From: an uncultured Granulosicoccaceae bacterium
GTDB taxonomy: Bacteria; Pseudomonadota; Gammaproteobacteria; CALCKW01
Reading direction: 5' to 3'
Assembly: GCA_937941555.1 (NCBI GenBank)
Contig: CALDHJ010000158.1
Coordinates: forward strand, 1-6,066
Length of the DNA: 6,066 nucleotides
A program made the translations under genes and the position numbers. Shown piece after piece: positions 5,552-6,066 of this stretch (position 1 is the first letter of the stretch; every line of letters begins with the position of its first letter). Under the pieces are notes generated by a model, which had not been told where the DNA came from, ran no database searches, and saw nothing but the letters and a program-made list of their open reading frames with translations.

Positions 5552-6066
5552 ATGGGCGCACTGCTGCTTGCCATTGATCAGGGAACCACCTCGACGCGCG
5601 CGATCGTGTTTGATGCCGAACTCAAGGCACGCGGCATCGGCCAGCAGGAGTTCCAACAGCACTTCCCCGAATCGGGCTGGGTCGAGCACGAACCTGAGGA
5701 CCTCTGGAAGACCGTTCTCGACACCTGTAGCGAAGCCCTGGCAAGGGCGAGTGCAACCGCGGACGATGTGGCTGCGATCGGCATCACCAACCAGCGTGAG
5801 ACGACGCTGATCTGGAACAAGCACACTGGAGTGCCCCTGCAGCGGGCGGTTGTCTGGCAAGACCGTCGGACGGCTGAGCGCTGTGCGCAGCTCAAGGCGG
5901 ACGGTGCCGAGGCAGATGTCACCGATCGGTCGGGCCTGTTGCTTGACCCGTATTTTTCGGCGACCAAAGCCGGTTGGTTACTCGACTCGGTGCCGGGTGC
6001 ACGCGCAGAAGCCGACAAGGGGAACCTGCTGTTCGGTACCGTTGATACCTACCTGATCTGGCGTTT
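5552..6066 (+). CDS. glpK: Glycerol kinase, N-terminal part (3' end outside window)
   Basis: The frame opens at ATG 5552 with AGGAG at 5541-5545 (6-base spacer) and stays open to the window edge, giving 171 full codons of a family about 500 residues long. GlpK phosphorylates glycerol with ATP to glycerol-3-phosphate in the cytoplasm, the substrate of the GlpD encoded just upstream. The FGGY-kinase phosphate-binding loop is DQGTTSTRA (9-17). Next come [12 protein letters not shown] (41-52), GITNQRETT (77-85) with the glycerol contacts R82 and E83, VVWQDRRT (100-107), DPYFSATK (132-139) with the substrate-contact Y134, and [10 protein letters not shown] (161-170). All key N-domain residues are present. 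The sites for fructose-1,6-bisphosphate and EIIA-Glc control lie beyond the window. The 99-base gap after glpD allows either cotranscription or an unseen promoter. Confidence 0.96.
   Translation, partial: MGALLLAIDQGTTSTRAIVFDAELKARGIGQQEFQQHFPESGWVEHEPEDLWKTVLDTCSEALARASATADDVAAIGITNQRETTLIWNKHTGVPLQRAVVWQDRRTAERCAQLKADGAEADVTDRSGLLLDPYFSATKAGWLLDSVPGARAEADKGNLLFGTVDTYLIWR

Noticed and set aside
5048..5860. Long minus-strand open frame across the glpD end and glpK start
   Set aside because: It overlaps two unmistakable genes on the other strand and its translation looks like a shadow with no family features.

Overview
This window reads as part of a Gram-negative, probably gammaproteobacterial chromosome. 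The base composition is GC-rich, all genes are on the + strand, one protein has an outer-membrane OmpA architecture, and the GlpR, GlpD and GlpK proteins resemble those of Escherichia and Pseudomonas. I cannot assign a genus. I see no mobile element, CRISPR array, tRNA or rRNA.

Layout. (1) Positions 2-1453 hold the 3' part of a large surface protein. It has a cadherin/Ig-like repeat, a calcium-binding-like Asp/Asn loop, two closely spaced hydrophobic segments, an outer-membrane beta-barrel, a proline-rich linker and an OmpA peptidoglycan-binding domain. A GC-rich hairpin and then a strong intrinsic terminator follow it. (2) Positions 1594-2801 hold a compact two-gene unit: an MTH1187/UPF0045-type thiamine-binding protein and, 8 bases later, an EamA/DMT-family membrane transporter. 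A compound stem-loop covers the transporter's stop codon. (3) Positions 2921-6066 hold a glycerol-3-phosphate catabolism cluster in the order glpR (DeoR-family repressor), glpD (aerobic glycerol-3-phosphate dehydrogenase) and glpK (glycerol kinase, cut by the window end).

How the genes work together. GlpK makes glycerol-3-phosphate from glycerol, GlpD oxidises it to dihydroxyacetone phosphate and passes electrons to quinone, and GlpR is expected to repress until glycerol-3-phosphate appears. The clearest regulatory signal is just upstream of glpD. A perfect TTGACA -35 box is followed by four head-to-tail 10-bp repeats (3868-3907) that resemble GlpR half-sites and cover the likely -10 and start region. 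No glpF (glycerol facilitator) lies in the window.

The most unusual items are the OmpA-type protein, which seems to join the C-terminal end of a surface adhesin to a complete signal-peptide-plus-OmpA protein, and the all-direct-repeat operator at glpD. Most of the rest is ordinary core metabolism. I do not see a convincing wholly new system here.
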